NCBI GenBank assembly: GCA_050873965.1
Contig: JBNMJS010000016.1
Location: 1 to 27,152, forward strand
DNA length: 27,152 bases
Source of the DNA: UBA2883 sp050873965
Lineage (GTDB): Bacteria; Cyanobacteriota; Vampirovibrionia; Gastranaerophilales; Gastranaerophilaceae
Direction of reading: 5' to 3'
The notes below the pieces were generated by a model. It ran no database searches. It saw only the letters and a program-made list of their open reading frames with translations, and was not told the origin of the DNA. How positions within the stretch are numbered: the first letter of the stretch is position 1; each line of letters opens with the position of its first letter. Of this stretch, positions 1-7,314 are shown piece after piece. Position numbers and translations under genes: made by a program.

Positions 1-664
1 ACCTATATTGTAATATTTCTTCTTGACGTTGTGTTCTACTACCTTTCATTAAGCCTATATTTATTCCTTCAAGAGAATCTATATTTAATTTACTGATAAA
101 TTCAATAAAAGTATCTATGTTTTCAATTTTATATTCAGGTAAATTTACATGAAGCGTACTATTTTCTGAAATTTGAATAATATCTCCTAATTGAGGCATA
201 GCAATGTACGTCTGACCCGTTAATCTTGCATATAATCTTGTGTAATCTTCATTTTGAAATATTTTATATATTGTATAAGATTTCAATATTTTAGGAATAA
301 ATCCTTCATCACTCGGTTTTAAAATCACAGGAATAAATTTATCGTTTTCACCATTAAAATCATATAAATCCTGGGTAATAATTGAGCCTTCAAACGTAGC
401 ACCTTTTCCATCATTTACTTCTTTTTTCGAAAAACGGTCAGAATATTTTTTTGTACATATTATCAGAACATACTCAGCTTCTTCTATAGAATCCTGCATC
501 CATATTTGCCACCCCTTTTTAGGTGATTCTTCGTACCTATCAAGAACAACATCGACACCAGTTTCTCTTAATTGATTAGCTAAGGTTAATACTTGTTCTT
601 TATGCTCATCAGAATCCCAACTATAACTTATAAAAACTTTTTTATGTGAATTGCTACTTGTCAT
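1..664 (-). CDS. SEFIR-domain protein, 3' part cut by window edge
   Basis: This reading frame of 221 codons runs off the left edge, so only the N-terminal part is present. Near the N-terminus I read KVFISYSWDSDEHKEQV, then GVDVVLDRYE, then DSIEEAEYVLIICTKKYSDR and, around residue 150, ARLTGQTYIAMPQLG. These are the characteristic blocks of the bacterial SEFIR domain, a TIR-like fold. Bacterial SEFIR proteins have been described as anti-phage defence proteins acting by NAD depletion; that activity is family knowledge and is not visible here. The ATG at 662-664 is preceded by AAAGGA (673-678 complement) with 8-nt spacing, which supports the start. There is no signal peptide, so the protein should be cytoplasmic. 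It is divergent from the small gene at 849. The C-terminal effector or sensor part is unseen. A plain TIR protein is the main alternative. Confidence 0.85.
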   Translation of the reverse strand, partial: MTSSNSHKKVFISYSWDSDEHKEQVLTLANQLRETGVDVVLDRYEESPKKGWQIWMQDSIEEAEYVLIICTKKYSDRFSKKEVNDGKGATFEGSIITQDLYDFNGENDKFIPVILKPSDEGFIPKILKSYTIYKIFQNEDYTRLYARLTGQTYIAMPQLGDIIQISENSTLHVNLPEYKIENIDTFIEFISKLNIDSLEGINIGLMKGSRTQRQEEILQYR

Positions 665-848
665 ATCCTTAATCCTTTGCTACTTATACCAATTTAATAT
701 AATAAATGATACCATTGTATATTTAAAATCTGCCAAAAATAAACAAAAAATTAATGATTACAAACTTTTGCAAAGATTTTATACTACTTACTTATATAAA
801 AATTCTTTCTCGATAAAATTGTTTTTATGCGATTTTAAAGGAGGAAGA

Positions 849-1049
849 ATGGAAAGTCTTGAAGCGAGAGTCGAGCAAGTTCAAAAATTATTAGGTGAAG
901 TAAGAACATTGGTAAAAATCTGTACCCTAGCGACAGATTCCTGTATTACTGATTGTGATTTACAATTAAAGGACTCAACAGAGCTCTATATAGTATTGCT
1001 AAATATAAACTCATTGCTCATAAATATAGAGCATATCCTAGATAGTTAA
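849..1049 (+). CDS. Small hypothetical protein (66 aa)
   Basis: I do not recognise this protein. The ATG at 849 follows a strong AGGAGG (839-844) with 4-nt spacing. The open frame extends upstream to 651, but the Shine-Dalgarno points to 849, giving MESLEARVEQVQKLLGEV and a 66-residue product. The protein is predicted helical, with heptad-like spacing at the N-terminus and a hydrophobic C-terminal helix (IVLLNINSLLINIEHIL) that is too polar for a clear membrane segment. Three cysteines cluster mid-protein (KICTLATDSCITDC). It ends tail-to-tail with the XRE regulator gene, the two stop codons overlapping by 4 nt. A possible promoter is TTGCAA (768-773), N18, TTATAT (792-797). The neighbourhood suggests an accessory, perhaps defence-related, gene, but no function can be assigned. 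Confidence 0.6.
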   Translation: MESLEARVEQVQKLLGEVRTLVKICTLATDSCITDCDLQLKDSTELYIVLLNINSLLINIEHILDS

Positions 1050-1297
1050 AGAGTTTCAAAAAATTGAGCAAGGCTTATGTTGAATGCTTTAGCCAACTTG
1101 AAGATTTTATCAACGCTCGTGTTTCTTTCTCCTCGCTCCACCATTCCGATAAAATTTGTAGAAAGCCCAATCTTTTCGGCTAATTCAGATTGAGTTAAAT
1201 TATTCTTTTTTCTTAACTCTTGAATACGCGAACCAAAGTTTTTTAAATTCTTTTTTGTTTCTTCAGAATTTATATCATAATCATTCATTAAAGACAT
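1046..1297 (-). CDS. XRE/Cro-CI family transcriptional regulator (83 aa)
   Basis: This is a single-domain helix-turn-helix protein. Residues about 20-80 form the five-helix Cro/CI fold: IQELRKKNNLTQSELAEKIG, the recognition segment STNFIGMVERGERNTSV, then KIFKLAKAFNISLAQFF. The sequence NLTQSELAEKIGLS is diagnostic of the family. It should bind DNA as a dimer, and a 16-bp dyad directly upstream (1303-1318) is a plausible autoregulatory operator. An ATG three codons downstream (MNDYDIN) is an alternative start; neither start has a strong Shine-Dalgarno. Single-domain XRE regulators of this size are common in mobile elements and defence islands, in keeping with the SEFIR gene nearby. Confidence 0.85.
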   Translation of the reverse strand: MSLMNDYDINSEETKKNLKNFGSRIQELRKKNNLTQSELAEKIGLSTNFIGMVERGERNTSVDKIFKLAKAFNISLAQFFETL

Positions 1298-1302
1298 TAT
1301 GA

Positions 1303-1318
1303 TTGCTTACTTATGCAA
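1303..1318. promoter_or_regulatory. 16-bp dyad, candidate XRE operator
   Basis: The sequence has the form TTGCnTAnnTAnGCAA, a perfect dyad at 12 of 16 positions. It lies 6 nt upstream of the start of the XRE gene and between it and the divergent gene at 1414. Its size, symmetry and position fit an autoregulatory operator for a Cro/CI-type repressor. Binding is inferred. Confidence 0.5.
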
Positions 1319-1413
1319 ATAAAACAAACCCACCGTGTTATTTTGATTTTTTTGTTGTATACTTTTAATATCTTTACAAAGTGAAGTTTAAATCTTTAAC
1401 AATAAAGGAATTT

Positions 1414-1869
1414 ATGAATAATATAACTAATTATAGAGATTGGTATAATCAAAATAAATCAAAAAATAATGTATATTATCATTATATAAAATCTTTTATG
1501 AAAAATAAATTTAATAAAATTGGCGATTTTTCTGATGGCGAAATATTAAAAATTTTAAACGATTTAAATGAAATTAATGATTTTTTTAATTTTAAGCTAA
1601 ATAAATGTTCTTTTGCATATAATAAACTAGAAAAAATAGGTGGACTTATTGTATATTGCTTATTATTTTTAATTTTTGTTATATTTATTATTGGTCTAAT
1701 GTTCTTACCTTTAGCTATATTATTATGGCTTTTTGTTGCTAGAGATAACGATATTTTATTTGATTTTAATTTTAAAGATTGCAACAAGCAATATGATGAA
1801 AAAATGTTAGAACAATGTCAATTAATACAAGGACAAATCATAAATGAAATTGCAAAAAGACAATTATAA
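1414..1869 (+). CDS. Hypothetical membrane protein
   Basis: I do not recognise this family. The preferred start is the ATG at 1414, which has AAAGGA at 1404-1409. An in-frame GTG at 1381 would add 11 residues but lacks a ribosome-binding site. A TATACT -10 hexamer at 1358-1363 with a weak -35 could drive it. From 1414 the protein has 151 residues: a basic, Asn/Lys-rich N-terminal half, a long hydrophobic block (about residues 77-110, IVYCLLFLIFVIFIIGL then LPLAILLWLFVA) that probably forms a two-helix hairpin, and a soluble helical tail. The AT-richness exceeds that of the neighbouring housekeeping genes. Its position between a regulator and a secreted protein in an accessory stretch gives no clear job. 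Confidence 0.6.
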   Translation: MNNITNYRDWYNQNKSKNNVYYHYIKSFMKNKFNKIGDFSDGEILKILNDLNEINDFFNFKLNKCSFAYNKLEKIGGLIVYCLLFLIFVIFIIGLMFLPLAILLWLFVARDNDILFDFNFKDCNKQYDEKMLEQCQLIQGQIINEIAKRQL

Positions 1870-1894
1870 GTTAAAAAATAGAAAGTGAGGTTTT

Positions 1895-2641
1895 ATGAAG
1901 AAGTTATTACTATTATTAGGAGTATTATTTTTATTTAATGCTAGTGCAAATGCCGCAACAACAATTATTGAAAATTATGAAGCCACAAAATTAAAACAAG
2001 ATATTATTAGTATCTACGCACTAAGAGATTCAATAATTGAATCAAATAAATTAAATGAATACTCATTCACTGTAAAATCGCATTACTTAACACTATGGAC
2101 TGGATATTCTTTTAAAAAGACTTTTACCATAGTACAAAATGGTAAAAATTGCATTCTAACTTTAGTGAACAATTCATATATAGCACCTTATGATGCAAAA
2201 GAATTATTTGTATTGAAACAAGAATTGCAGGGCGGTTATACCTATGGATTAAATTATTTTGTAAAATTAAATCCAAAACAAAACAAAAATTATATGTCAG
2301 ATGGTATTGATTCTAACGGAACACCAACAAGGATAAGCAATTCTAATAATGCTGAACTTGTTTATCATTATAATGTAGTACCAAAATCAATAGTACGTGG
2401 GCCTAAACTGATTTCAACATCATATAGCGCAAAAGAACAAGGCTTAAAGGCTAAAAATAGAATTGTAGAGATTAATGGTAAGCACATTAACCAATATAAA
2501 CCAGAAGAATTATGGCAACTTTTAAATCCAACAAAGGCTAATCAAACAATTAAAGTTGGATATAAAGAAAAATGTGGTGGCAAGGTTAAATATGCAACTT
2601 TACAAAGCAAGTATCAAAAGCCAATTTTAGAAAATTTATAA
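1895..2641 (+). CDS. Secreted PDZ-domain protein (248 aa)
   Basis: The N-terminus is a classical signal peptide: MKK, a leucine-rich core, and ASANA before the predicted cleavage. The ATG is preceded by GTGAGG with 4-nt spacing. Residues about 20-155 match nothing I recognise. Residues about 165-240 look like a PDZ domain: a SYSAKEQGLKAKNRIVEINGKHI block followed by a helix (KPEELWQLL) and a terminal strand (QTIKVGYKE). PDZ domains in periplasmic proteins bind C-terminal peptides, often with proteases, but no protease domain is present here. The gene follows the membrane-protein gene by 25 nt and is closed by a strong terminator. It may tether or present a substrate in the periplasm; that is inference. 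Confidence 0.7.
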   Translation: MKKLLLLLGVLFLFNASANAATTIIENYEATKLKQDIISIYALRDSIIESNKLNEYSFTVKSHYLTLWTGYSFKKTFTIVQNGKNCILTLVNNSYIAPYDAKELFVLKQELQGGYTYGLNYFVKLNPKQNKNYMSDGIDSNGTPTRISNSNNAELVYHYNVVPKSIVRGPKLISTSYSAKEQGLKAKNRIVEINGKHINQYKPEELWQLLNPTKANQTIKVGYKEKCGGKVKYATLQSKYQKPILENL

Positions 2642-2688
2642 ACTGTAACCATGAAATACAAAGTTTAAATTAAAAAATATAAGAATAG

Positions 2689-2721
2689 AAAAAGGTTTTA
2701 GCAACTAGCTAAAACCTTTTA
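2689..2721 (+). terminator. Intrinsic terminator after PDZ gene
   Basis: A perfect 13-bp inverted repeat (AAAAGGTTTTAGC / GCTAAAACCTTTT) with a 5-nt loop ends in a run of T, 48 nt after the PDZ gene stop. The flanking A run on the other side would allow weak termination in the opposite direction too. Confidence 0.8.
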
Positions 2722-2735
2722 AAATATTTTATTCA

Positions 2736-2791
2736 TAATAAAAGGATTTAGTTAGTGGACACATAATGGACACAACTCTTAACTAAATCCT
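2736..2791 (-). terminator. Inverted repeat 3' of the initiator tRNA, terminator-like
   Basis: AGGATTTAGTTA (2743-2754) and TAACTAAATCCT (2780-2791) form a perfect 12-bp inverted repeat. Read on the minus strand it is followed by TTTTATT, so it could terminate transcription leaving the tRNA gene. The 25-nt loop is unusually long and contains the direct repeat TGGACACA at 2756-2763 and 2767-2774. That arrangement could instead be recombinase core and arm sites next to the 3' end of a tRNA gene. Confidence 0.5.
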
Positions 2792-2798
2792 CTGTAAA

Positions 2799-2874
<76 letters not shown>

Positions 2875-2894
2875 ATATTAAATTGTTATTGCGT

Positions 2895-2985
2895 TGAATT
2901 CTGCCTATGTCGCAGTCTGGTTCCCAGACTTACCTCTCCTCAAACGATACTTAATCGTTTTCGTCGGCAGAGTATCCCACGATAT
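2895..2985 (-). ncRNA. Candidate structured RNA upstream of the initiator tRNA
   Basis: This gene-free stretch is much richer in G+C than its flanks and holds nested complementarity. TCTGCC (2900-2905) pairs with GGCAGA (2966-2971). Within this, AGTCTGG/CCAGACT (2914-2930) forms a 7-bp hairpin with a 3-nt loop, and AAACGAT/ATCGTTT (2942-2960) a 7-bp hairpin with a 5-nt loop, giving a three-way junction. Its 5' end on the minus strand resembles that of the tRNA: ATCCC(A/G)CGATATT occurs at 2974 and 2867. I could not match it to SRP RNA, tmRNA, 6S RNA or a riboswitch I know. The strand is inferred from the shared flank. Confidence 0.4.
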
Positions 2986-3093
2986 TTAATTTGTATGCAA
3001 GTGAAATACACTCAACATCTATATTATGCTCCGTAAAAAATAAAAATCAAGTAATTTTTTTCAAAATAAATCTATACAAAAATACACAACTGT

Positions 3094-3122
3094 TTTACAC
3101 TTATCACTTTTTAATGTAATAT
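3094..3122 (+). promoter_or_regulatory. Sigma-70-type promoter of the M48 protease gene
   Basis: TTTACA (3094-3099), a 17-nt spacer and TAATAT (3117-3122) give a good housekeeping promoter. Transcription would start near 3129, leaving a leader of about 30 nt that contains the AAGGAG ribosome-binding site (3144-3149). Confidence 0.7.
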
Positions 3123-3158
3123 AGTTTACATAAAGTGTTTAAAAAGGAGTATAACATT

Positions 3159-3974
3159 ATGAAAAAAATCTTAGTTTCATTATTTGTTTTAGTGGCTATG
3201 GCTGTTCAAGCAAATGCTGCAACTTGGGTTGCTGCTGATAGAGTTTCTACGGTTGGTTCTCAATTGCTTACAAAAAACAGCATTGCTACAAAAATTACTT
3301 TTAAAGTCGTAAATGGTGCTGTAGATAATTCAAATGCAGTAGCATCAAAAACAGTTTGTGTAAGTTCTACTGATTTGTCTTACGCTGGTAATGACAATGA
3401 AGTAGCAGCCGTTGTCGCTCATGAACTTGGTCACATTATTTGTAATCATTATGATAAAGCAAAATGGAGAGATTTAGCAGTATCTTCTCTATCTGATAAA
3501 TTAGGTACTAGCAATACTTTAGTAGAAGCTGCAAATAGTCCTTATGTTGCAAGTAAAATTTCTCAAGATGGTGATGAAGAAGCAGATGTTATGGGTGCAA
3601 CTTTAATGATTTCTGCTGGTTATAATCCTCTTGCAATGGTTGTATGGATTACAAAACAACCTGGTTCAACAATGGATATTTTAAAATCTAGACCATGTAA
3701 TGCTGATAGAGCAATGAATGTTTATGATTTCTTGACTTACAATTATGCAGCAAAAGTTAAAGCCGGTTATAACTGTGCAGAATATAGAACCTTCTTAACT
3801 TATGCTAATCCTGTAGTTAAGAAAAGAACTTCTAATAAGAAAAAATTAGCAAAGTTTAATGCAGAACAAGAAAAAGCTAAAAAACAAAGACAAATTGACC
3901 TTGCTAAATATAAAGCAACTGGTGGTTTGAATAGTTGGGGTGTTACTTACGATTTATGGATGAATAAAGAATAA
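3159..3974 (+). CDS. Secreted M48-family metalloprotease
   Basis: The start at 3159 is set by AAGGAG with 9-nt spacing and by the signal peptide that follows (MKKILVSLFVLVAMAVQANA). A GTG at 3135 opens the same frame but lies upstream of the ribosome-binding site. The zinc motif HELGH sits at residues 88-92 inside EVAAVVAHELGHIICNH, the M48 signature. The third-ligand block reads GDEEADVMG. In most M48 members the ligand is the Glu of ExxAD; here that position is Asp (DEEAD, about residue 139). The C-terminal third is Lys-rich and unassigned. Single-domain periplasmic M48 proteases (BepA/LoiP-like) degrade or help assemble envelope proteins. The gene has its own promoter and terminator, so it is monocistronic. 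Confidence 0.85.
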   Translation: MKKILVSLFVLVAMAVQANAATWVAADRVSTVGSQLLTKNSIATKITFKVVNGAVDNSNAVASKTVCVSSTDLSYAGNDNEVAAVVAHELGHIICNHYDKAKWRDLAVSSLSDKLGTSNTLVEAANSPYVASKISQDGDEEADVMGATLMISAGYNPLAMVVWITKQPGSTMDILKSRPCNADRAMNVYDFLTYNYAAKVKAGYNCAEYRTFLTYANPVVKKRTSNKKKLAKFNAEQEKAKKQRQIDLAKYKATGGLNSWGVTYDLWMNKE

Positions 3975-3992
3975 GTAAAAAACTTAATTACT

Positions 3993-4021
3993 GGACGGTT
4001 CAATTAGAACCGTCCTTTTTT
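3993..4021 (+). terminator. Intrinsic terminator after the M48 gene
   Basis: GGACGGTTC/GAACCGTCC form a perfect 9-bp stem with a 5-nt loop, followed by six T. It lies 19 nt after the stop codon and separates the protease gene from rsmI. Confidence 0.9.
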
Positions 4022-4053
4022 CATGTTACAATTTCATTACTGAGAGGTTATTT

Positions 4054-4863
4054 ATGCAAAGGACATTTCAATTTTATATAGTTCCAACTCCTATTGGAAA
4101 TTTAGATGATATAACGATACGTGCAATTGAAGTTTTAAAATCAGTTGATATTATATGTTGTGAAGATTCCCGTGTTACAAAAAATTTATTAAATCATTTG
4201 GGTATTTCGACAAAATTGATTTCTTATCATAAATATAATGAAAAAAGTCGTGTAAATGAAATTTTAGAATTATTAAATTCCGGTAAAACTGTTGCTTTAG
4301 TGTCTGATGCCGGCACTCCGATGATATGTGATCCAGGTAATGTTTTAATTTCTGAATTACGTAACGCAAATATTTCTTTTACATCTCTTACCGGTTCTTG
4401 TGCAATTCCTGTATTTTTATCTCAAATATCTCGTGATACAGAAGTATTCACTTTTGCTGGTTTTTTCCCAAAAACTCAACAACTTGCTAAAAATTTATTG
4501 CAAGAATATTCAAAATCAAACTTGGTATTTTATGAATCACCAAATAGAATAATTGATACTCTTAATTTTATAAAACAAGTTAGAGGTGAAGTGAAAATTG
4601 CATTGGGACGTGAGTTAACGAAGTTGTTTGAAGAAACTATTGTTGATAATGTGTCAAATGTAATTTCTTATTTCAAAGATGGTATAAAAGGTGAAATTGT
4701 TTGTATGGTTTATGCTTCTGATGATAATTCAACAATTGATATTGATTCAAAAATTTTAAAACTTAAAGAAAAAGGTTTTAAATCAAAAGACATATCAGTT
4801 ATTTTATCTACGTTATTTGATATTAATAAAAATGATGTATATAAGCGTGTTATGGAATTATAA
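4054..4863 (+). CDS. rsmI: 16S rRNA (cytidine1402-2'-O)-methyltransferase
   Basis: RsmI uses S-adenosylmethionine to methylate the 2'-O of C1402 in the decoding centre of 16S rRNA. The N-terminus carries the family's first motif (YIVPTPIGNLDDITIRA), followed by DIICCEDSR, then VALVSDAGTPMICDPG and the SLTGSCAIPVFLSQ block. These are the SAM-binding elements of the tetrapyrrole-methylase-like fold, and the C-terminal helical segment is also present. At 269 residues it has normal length. GAGAGG lies 9 nt before the ATG. The gene follows a terminator closely, so its promoter must lie in the short 4022-4053 gap or overlap the terminator; none is obvious. Confidence 0.95.
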   Translation: MQRTFQFYIVPTPIGNLDDITIRAIEVLKSVDIICCEDSRVTKNLLNHLGISTKLISYHKYNEKSRVNEILELLNSGKTVALVSDAGTPMICDPGNVLISELRNANISFTSLTGSCAIPVFLSQISRDTEVFTFAGFFPKTQQLAKNLLQEYSKSNLVFYESPNRIIDTLNFIKQVRGEVKIALGRELTKLFEETIVDNVSNVISYFKDGIKGEIVCMVYASDDNSTIDIDSKILKLKEKGFKSKDISVILSTLFDINKNDVYKRVMEL

Positions 4864-4894
4864 ACGCAATTATGTAACAGATTTTAAATTATTG

Positions 4895-4923
4895 CTGACA
4901 ACGTTTTATGTTGAAGTTAAAAT
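4895..4923 (+). promoter_or_regulatory. Candidate promoter of the DUF2229 gene
   Basis: CTGACA (4895-4900), 17 nt and TAAAAT (4918-4923) resemble a sigma-70 promoter. Transcription would begin near 4930, directly at the GAGGAG ribosome-binding site, giving an unusually short leader of about 12 nt. Confidence 0.4.
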
Positions 4924-4941
4924 ATTCTTGAGGAGTATATT

Positions 4942-6021
4942 ATGGTTAACAAAAATAATAGTGAAGATAAAATTATAGGTTTTCCAAGAGGAATGTCTTA
5001 TTATGAACATTATCCTTTTTGGTATGGATTTTTTAATAGTTTAGGTATTAAAGTCGTTTTATCTGACAAAACCACAAAACAAACTGTTTCAAAGGGTGCT
5101 GCGTTGGTTGTGACAGAAACTTGTCTTCCTATCAAAATTTTTGTAGGTCACGTTGTTGAATTATTAGAAGCAGGTGTAAATAGAATATTTGTACCATCTA
5201 TTCAATCAATTGCTCCCAAAATTTATAACTGTTCTAAAATCAGAGGACTTCCTGATTTGATTAGAAACGTTATTAAACAAGATTTTGAATTGATAGAGCC
5301 AACAATTGATAAATCTCAAAAAAATCAAGGCTTTTATCAATTTTTGAAAGAAAGTGTAGAGTGCTTTGGTATTACTGATTTTGATACTATCAGAAATGCA
5401 TCAAAAGAGGGTTGGAAACTTTATAACAATTTCCAAACTATGATGAGAAATGGTATTGAGTATAAGACTGCCTTAAAAAATGCTTTAAAAGGTAAGATTG
5501 TTTTAGATAGTGATGATACTGATTATCCTATCTCAATTGCTTTAGTTGCTCACGGATATGATGTTCTTGATGACCAAGCATCTATGAAAATATTTGATAA
5601 ACTTAAAAAGATGGGGGTAAAGGTTTATTCATCATTGCAACTTACTGATGAACAAAAAATTGAAGGTTTGAACGCTCTTGATCAAAAAATGTATTGGGCT
5701 AACGAGTTAGATATGACTGGTACTGCTGGACATTATTTAAAAGTTAATAAGATTGATGGCTTAATCACTGTTAACTCTTTTGGGTGTGGCCCTGATTCTT
5801 TGATGATTGAAAAAATTGTTCGTAAAGCAAAAGAGTATGGCAAACCAATGTTGTCATTAACGATTGATGAACATACTGGTGAAGCAGGTTTTATTACTCG
5901 TTTAGAAGCGTTTGTTGATATGTTATATCGTAAAAAACGTATCTTCATGAGAAAGTCATCACAAGAAAAAGAATTGTCTTTTGTTCCAGAAACAAATATT
6001 TGTGACAATATTCATTCTTAA
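4942..6021 (+). CDS. Acyl-CoA dehydratase activase-related protein (DUF2229/COG3580)
   Basis: The N-terminus IGFPRGMSYYEHYPFWYGFF matches the DUF2229 opening found in large activators of 2-hydroxyacyl-CoA dehydratases. Conserved cysteine motifs follow: TETCLPIKIFVGH (C61), YNCSKIRG (C97) and SFGCGPDSLM (C282), likely iron-sulfur or metal ligands. In many bacteria this region is fused to a BcrA/BadF ATPase domain; at 359 residues this copy stands alone, without a visible P-loop or ATPase domain. The role is therefore uncertain: it may partner with a separate activase elsewhere. GAGGAG precedes the ATG. The stop codon overlaps the convergent prmC gene by 4 nt. Confidence 0.75.
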   Translation: MVNKNNSEDKIIGFPRGMSYYEHYPFWYGFFNSLGIKVVLSDKTTKQTVSKGAALVVTETCLPIKIFVGHVVELLEAGVNRIFVPSIQSIAPKIYNCSKIRGLPDLIRNVIKQDFELIEPTIDKSQKNQGFYQFLKESVECFGITDFDTIRNASKEGWKLYNNFQTMMRNGIEYKTALKNALKGKIVLDSDDTDYPISIALVAHGYDVLDDQASMKIFDKLKKMGVKVYSSLQLTDEQKIEGLNALDQKMYWANELDMTGTAGHYLKVNKIDGLITVNSFGCGPDSLMIEKIVRKAKEYGKPMLSLTIDEHTGEAGFITRLEAFVDMLYRKKRIFMRKSSQEKELSFVPETNICDNIHS

Positions 6022-6842
6022 ATTTTGGCACTAATTACTCTATCAATATTAGCAAGGTCTTTTTCTATGATGATGTTGTTATAGTTGTGTTGTTTGAAAT
6101 ATTCTTCAACAATACTAGATTGGTTAATGCCTAATTCAAAAACTATATAACCGTTTTTGTTTAGGTATGGTTTGCCTTGTTCAATTATTTTTTTATAAAA
6201 TTCTGTTCCATCTTCATCATTTGTAAATAATGCTGTTTTAGGTTCAAATGTTACTTCTTTTTGTAAATTCGTACCTTTTGGAATGTAAGGTGGATTTGAT
6301 ATTATTAAATCAAATTTTTGCTCTTTACTGATATTTTGGAATAAATCAGAATGAATAAATTCAATATTTTTAATATTTAGGTTTTTAGCATTTTGTTTTG
6401 CTATATTTAAGGCTTTTTCTGAAATATCACAACTCAAAACTTTACAATTAGTGTTTTGTGCAATACTACAAGTAATGCAGCCACTACCACTACCTATATC
6501 TAATACAGTTTGTAAATTATTATCATCAATTATTTTAAGTGCATGTCTTACTACAATTTCTGTTTCATCTCTTGGTATCAAAACATCAGGTGTAACGGTG
6601 TATAAATTATTCATAAAATATGCGGCACCAATGATATATTGAATAGGCAGTTTTGTTCTTGCTCTTAATTGTGCTTTTTCTTTTACAATTTCAAGCTTTT
6701 TATAATCAAGAGGACGTCCCATTATAATATCTTTAACTCCATAGTTGCAAAAATGTTCAATTAACATTTTTACTTCGACATTGGCTTCATTAGCCTCTAT
6801 TCCACTATTTGTTAATATTGCAACAATCTCCTGAATGTTCAT
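6018..6842 (-). CDS. prmC: Peptide chain release factor N5-glutamine methyltransferase
   Basis: PrmC (HemK) methylates the glutamine of the GGQ motif of release factors RF1 and RF2. The protein has the N-terminal helical domain, then LIPRDETEIVVRHAL, the SAM-binding motif VLDIGSGSGCITCSIA and the catalytic NPPY within LIISNPPYIPKG. All are in the expected order over 274 residues, the usual size. I place the start at the ATG ending at 6842; a TTG one codon upstream is possible. The gene begins 38 nt inside the end of the upstream 169-aa gene, so the two are probably translationally coupled. Confidence 0.95.
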   Translation of the reverse strand: MNIQEIVAILTNSGIEANEANVEVKMLIEHFCNYGVKDIIMGRPLDYKKLEIVKEKAQLRARTKLPIQYIIGAAYFMNNLYTVTPDVLIPRDETEIVVRHALKIIDDNNLQTVLDIGSGSGCITCSIAQNTNCKVLSCDISEKALNIAKQNAKNLNIKNIEFIHSDLFQNISKEQKFDLIISNPPYIPKGTNLQKEVTFEPKTALFTNDEDGTEFYKKIIEQGKPYLNKNGYIVFELGINQSSIVEEYFKQHNYNNIIIEKDLANIDRVISAKI

Positions 6843-7314
6843 CAATAATTCTTTCTATTTCATTTCTTAAATCAAGTTTTGATAAAGTGTTTGTGTCTTT
6901 TTTGTCTATATTATATTTTTTACACAAACGGTTATAATAATAAAGTTGTTTTTTTGTTGGTGGTTCTTTTGACATTTTTACTTCTTGCAAGAATTTGCGT
7001 TTTTGTTTCTCAAATTCTTTTTGTTTAGCCATTAAAGGTGCTTGTGCTTTTTTATAATCATAGTATTTCTTACATGCCTTTATGAAATCTAATGTTTCAT
7101 TTAAAAACGTATCATCAGACAAATATTCTTCTATATATGGAAATCTACAAGCGTTTACTTTGATATAGTAATCTTGATCATCTATAAATTTATCCAGTAT
7201 ATCAGCACAACTATCTTCTAAATGTTGCTTTACAAAAGCACGCAGAAATGTACATAACATACTTTTCTGCGTTTTATCAAAATATAAATAAATTCTTTGT
7301 TTTACTAAATACAT
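6805..7314 (-). CDS. Hypothetical protein (169 aa), prmC operon
   Basis: I do not recognise this protein. It has no signal peptide or membrane segment. The first 85 residues are mixed, with several cysteines (SCADIL, KVNACRF). A charged helix rich in Lys/Gln follows (residues about 88-120). The C-terminal PPTKKQLYYYNRLCKKYNID and LSKLDLRNEIERII look like a small helical module of the kind found at the ends of proteins handling nucleic acids; this is only a resemblance. The ATG comes immediately after the TAG of the preceding small gene with no gap, and its 3' end overlaps prmC, so the three genes form one tightly coupled operon. Confidence 0.65.
   Translation of the reverse strand: MYLVKQRIYLYFDKTQKSMLCTFLRAFVKQHLEDSCADILDKFIDDQDYYIKVNACRFPYIEEYLSDDTFLNETLDFIKACKKYYDYKKAQAPLMAKQKEFEKQKRKFLQEVKMSKEPPTKKQLYYYNRLCKKYNIDKKDTNTLSKLDLRNEIERIIDEHSGDCCNINK

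Noticed and set aside
2895..2985. Identity of the structured island as SRP RNA, tmRNA, 6S RNA or a riboswitch
   Set aside because: None of the conserved cores I know (for example GGAAGGAAGCAGCC of SRP RNA) is present, so only an unassigned structured RNA is claimed.
4021..4037. GTTACAATTTCATTAC before rsmI, resembling an inverted TGTAAC repeat
   Set aside because: The spacing carries an extra base and it points away from rsmI with no promoter core on that side.
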